DNA of 64,000 bases, taken from contig JARUPY010000089.1 of the NCBI GenBank assembly GCA_029817715.1, positions 2,865,501 to 2,929,500 on the forward strand. The letters run 5' to 3'. This DNA is from Melastoma dodecandrum (taxonomy: Eukaryota; Streptophyta; Magnoliopsida; Myrtales; Melastomataceae). Below are positions 61,325-64,000 of this stretch, piece after piece (the stretch's first letter is position 1; every line of letters begins with the position of its first letter). Made by a program: the position numbers and the translations under genes. The notes below the pieces were generated by a model. It was not told the DNA's origin, ran no database searches, and saw nothing but the letters and a program-made list of their open reading frames with translations.

Positions 61325-64000
61325 GAATCGAAACCCCCGTCCCCTCGACCCTTCACTCTGCTTCCACTTCAGATTCCGGAATAAGATGGCGGATTCCCTT
61401 CACGGCAGACAAACTGAAACGAACGAATCTAACGGCCTGATGCAGGTGGGGGCGCGATTCTATTTATATTGGGCGAGGGATGTGGCAACCGGCAACCGGG
61501 GGGTGCCCGTTGGGATTCCCTTAAGGCCGGGGACGTGACGTGTTGAATATCCATTGGGCAAACACGACGTCGTTTTCGGGTTGGTCCACCAAAAGAGCCG
61601 TGAAGATGGAAGCTCCCCATTTCTTTCTTTTTTTGTCATAAACGTTGGGCCAAGCGTGCTTGTGCTCGTGCGGAAACTACCACTTGATGGCTTTGAGGGT
61701 CGCCTTCTGGGAAGTTTCAACCAACGATTTTTGATCGAAAGGACGGCTGAGGTGGTTGGACCGTCTTCTTGCAACTTGTTATATTTATTTAGATATTACA
61801 CGTCCATCATTTCATGCGTTTTGTAGGCGTTAATGATCACAAGTTTAAACTATATGCATTGAGCTCTTTACAGGATCGTTACGCTGCGTCTTCGCCGACA
61901 AAGAAAGATAATGTTTTTAGACTGGCCCTAGTTCCGTGTTCTTGTTCTTACTACGCGGGGAATGGAGTTGTCTTCCTCACTAATTGTTGTTATTAAACTA
62001 GTGATGTTAGAAGAGGTTGGAATTAGCGTGTGCTGTCATGCATGATGTGATCAATTTAATTAAGAAATGATTATAGATAAGAAATGACAAAATGGGAGAT
62101 TTTGTTTTATCATGGACTTGGGAAATTTCATGCCATCAAATCCCATCACGAGAAAGATGGAATACAAAAAAATGGGAGGTATTTTCATGGTAATTTCTTT
62201 CTTTTTCCAAATTGAGTTGGAATCTTCTGCTGTTTTTTCTTTCTGTCGACCGGATGATCCTTATTCAAATTTTGTAATAGCTAGATTTGACCTTGTTTAA
62301 TTAGAATGACTCCTACAAGAAACGTGCAAATGCCGCCGACAGATATGAACCGAGGGTTTAGTCAGTTGTCTGATTTGATCAACTAGAAGTAAGTAGGCCA
62401 CAACTAGGGGCTTGGTGTTTCCTTGGAAAAATGAATGTTCATTCATTGTATAGATACAGGCCTCGAATAATCTGCTGGCATCATCCGTGTGCGACTTCTT
62501 AGCGTGCTATTAGATGAGACATTATCAAATAAATACGAGAAAAAAGTCAACTCCTCTGAATTGCTTTGTTTCGCTAGAATTCTTATACTGCCCCAACTTT
62601 AATGACTTTCATAGCATTCGTAGTTGGCAACCAAACAAATATCAGTTTCCCAGAACTATGCTGTCATGGAATATGCATTATTGCCGGCGGCTGGTCAACT
62701 TACATAAACCTCATTTAAGGGCATGCCTTCTTCCTTAAATGCTCAGTGAAAATAAGGGGTGGTCAACCATACTCCATAATGAGAGAATGGTAGTGTTTTG
62801 AGAAACTTATTGATCAAACATCATTGGAAATGGAACCTGCGGATGTGCCTCTTCGTGAATCCTTTAAATCACCCATGAAATTCTTTACATTGGGTCGTAG
62901 TCAAGTTAGCCTTTCGACTTCAAGAAGAAGCCCGGCCATGTATCACATAGCATATAGCATCACGAAGCAAATGAGGTTCTTTATCGCATCCTAAGATCTG
63001 GTCCATTATACATCAAATGGATAACCAAACTCGCCCTTAAAGAAGAGATATGTCGGCCCTTTTCTGAATGCCACGGGCTCCCGAGAACCCCGGGCCTTAA
63101 AGATGGTCCCGGCACAGGACGATGGATATGTTCGACTAGTCAATTGCCGACGACGTATCCTTTTACGACTCGTAAAAAGTTAGTTTTGGATAATGCTAAT
63201 AAGAGCATGACATAGTTGCAAAAAAAGAAAAAAAAAAAGTTTTAAACCCCGATTTCTCCTCCACCTAACGCACCCGCAGGTCCCCCCAGTTACACCTAAA
63301 ATCGCACCCAGATTTGTCCCCCCGCCCCACCCCTCTCCCTATGGGCGATCGATTCTTCCCTTGAACCCCAGATTGGATCAAGAAAGGGACGTGAAAATTA
63401 TCCCAAAAGTCTTACAGTCTCGAGGTGATGTCATGCCAGCCACGACTTTCAAAAGGATAGGGTGGGAATCATAAGCTATGACAGGGATAGAGAAGAGATA
63501 ATACTGCTGACTTTACTGCTGTTAACAACTATATGCCAACTCTCAAAGGCATCATGTTGATTGTTCTTTTATATCATCATTATCCAAACCGTATGTAATA
63601 ACATGAACAAGCTTCATCCTGCTTCTGACTTTTGTTTGTTAAACATGTATATTCGTCATACGGTTGACTGGATGTTCATGGCATTAGTTGATGGGCATGA
63701 TGCAATTCCATTTCCAAGGCACGAATATTTTTTATACAATGTCAAGATGGCACGCAAAACCTCACTCCGAAATGACTTCCGATCCGACCCCCCCCCTAAC
63801 AATACAAAATTAGATTTATATTCGAGGCATCGGGGCTGGCAATGTGTGGACATAAAAGCTAAGCCATTAGTTTATTTTCTCAAAAAAAGGTATGGAAGCC
63901 GACCTTGACCTGATGATCGCCTCTCGTTAGGCGATTTCAATCAGTCTGATGACAAAAACTTGCCTAACAAGAAATAAAATACGCAAAACAATAATCGCAC
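61325..64000. other. Right-end spacer
   Basis: Begins with the bHLH promoter. The remaining 2.7 kb has no reading frame resembling a known family and no recognised repeat or RNA gene. Poly-C and poly-A runs occur near 63230-63310 and 63790. Confidence 0.5.

Noticed and set aside
63561..63908. 115-codon open frame near the right end
   Set aside because: The translation resembles no known protein family and has no supporting splice or promoter signals.
1..64000. tRNA and rRNA genes, CRISPR arrays, LTR retrotransposons
   Set aside because: No B-box-like GGTTCGAATCC with a plausible cloverleaf, no rRNA core sequence, no regularly spaced repeats, and no reverse transcriptase, integrase or long terminal repeat seen by eye. 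Old fragments could be missed.
1..64000. A biosynthetic gene cluster or novel multi-gene system
   Set aside because: The acyltransferase, laccase and SQD2 are neighbours, but their order matches ordinary conserved synteny and they act in different compartments and pathways.

Overview
The window is nuclear DNA from a flowering plant. Nearly every gene is split by short GT-AG introns and encodes a protein of a typical angiosperm family: AUX1/LAX auxin carrier, laccase, SQD2, DIVARICATA-type MYB, SUPERMAN-type zinc finger, LHW-type bHLH. Spacers are rich in A/T runs, G/C homopolymers and microsatellites. I cannot place the species. Sixteen protein-coding loci are described. Most exon chains were assembled by hand; they keep frame across every junction and end in a stop.

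Left part (2.3-16.3 kb): a vacuolar CAX cation/proton exchanger (+), a plastid ADP/ATP carrier of the TAAC type (+), an AIRP2-like RING E3 ligase (+), a receptor-like cytoplasmic kinase (+) and a clathrin light chain (-). Middle (18.4-45.5 kb): a LAX1-type auxin influx carrier (-), a gene-free 9 kb divergent spacer, the sulfolipid synthase SQD2 (+), an HXXXD (BAHD) acyltransferase (+), a DIVARICATA-like MYB (-) and a laccase (-). Right part (46.5-61.3 kb, all on -): an intronless DUF3475/DUF668 (PSI-like) gene, a DUF604 glycosyltransferase, two one-finger C2H2 EAR-motif genes and an LHW/EMB1444-like bHLH. The last 2.7 kb holds nothing I recognise.

The genes are independent transcription units, not a pathway cluster. 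The main signal is gene order. From memory, the left block resembles both Arabidopsis At5g01490-01520 and its duplicate At3g51860-51890. The middle block resembles At5g01190-01240, and the right block recalls the SUPERMAN neighbourhood on chromosome 3. This looks like a conserved ancestral segment. I found no cluster that is convincingly a new biological system. The most unusual non-genic signals are a geminivirus-type nonanucleotide inside a perfect hairpin at 28.65 kb, orphan clusters of site II promoter motifs beside it, a GC-AG intron in the carrier gene, and a likely miR397 site in the laccase.
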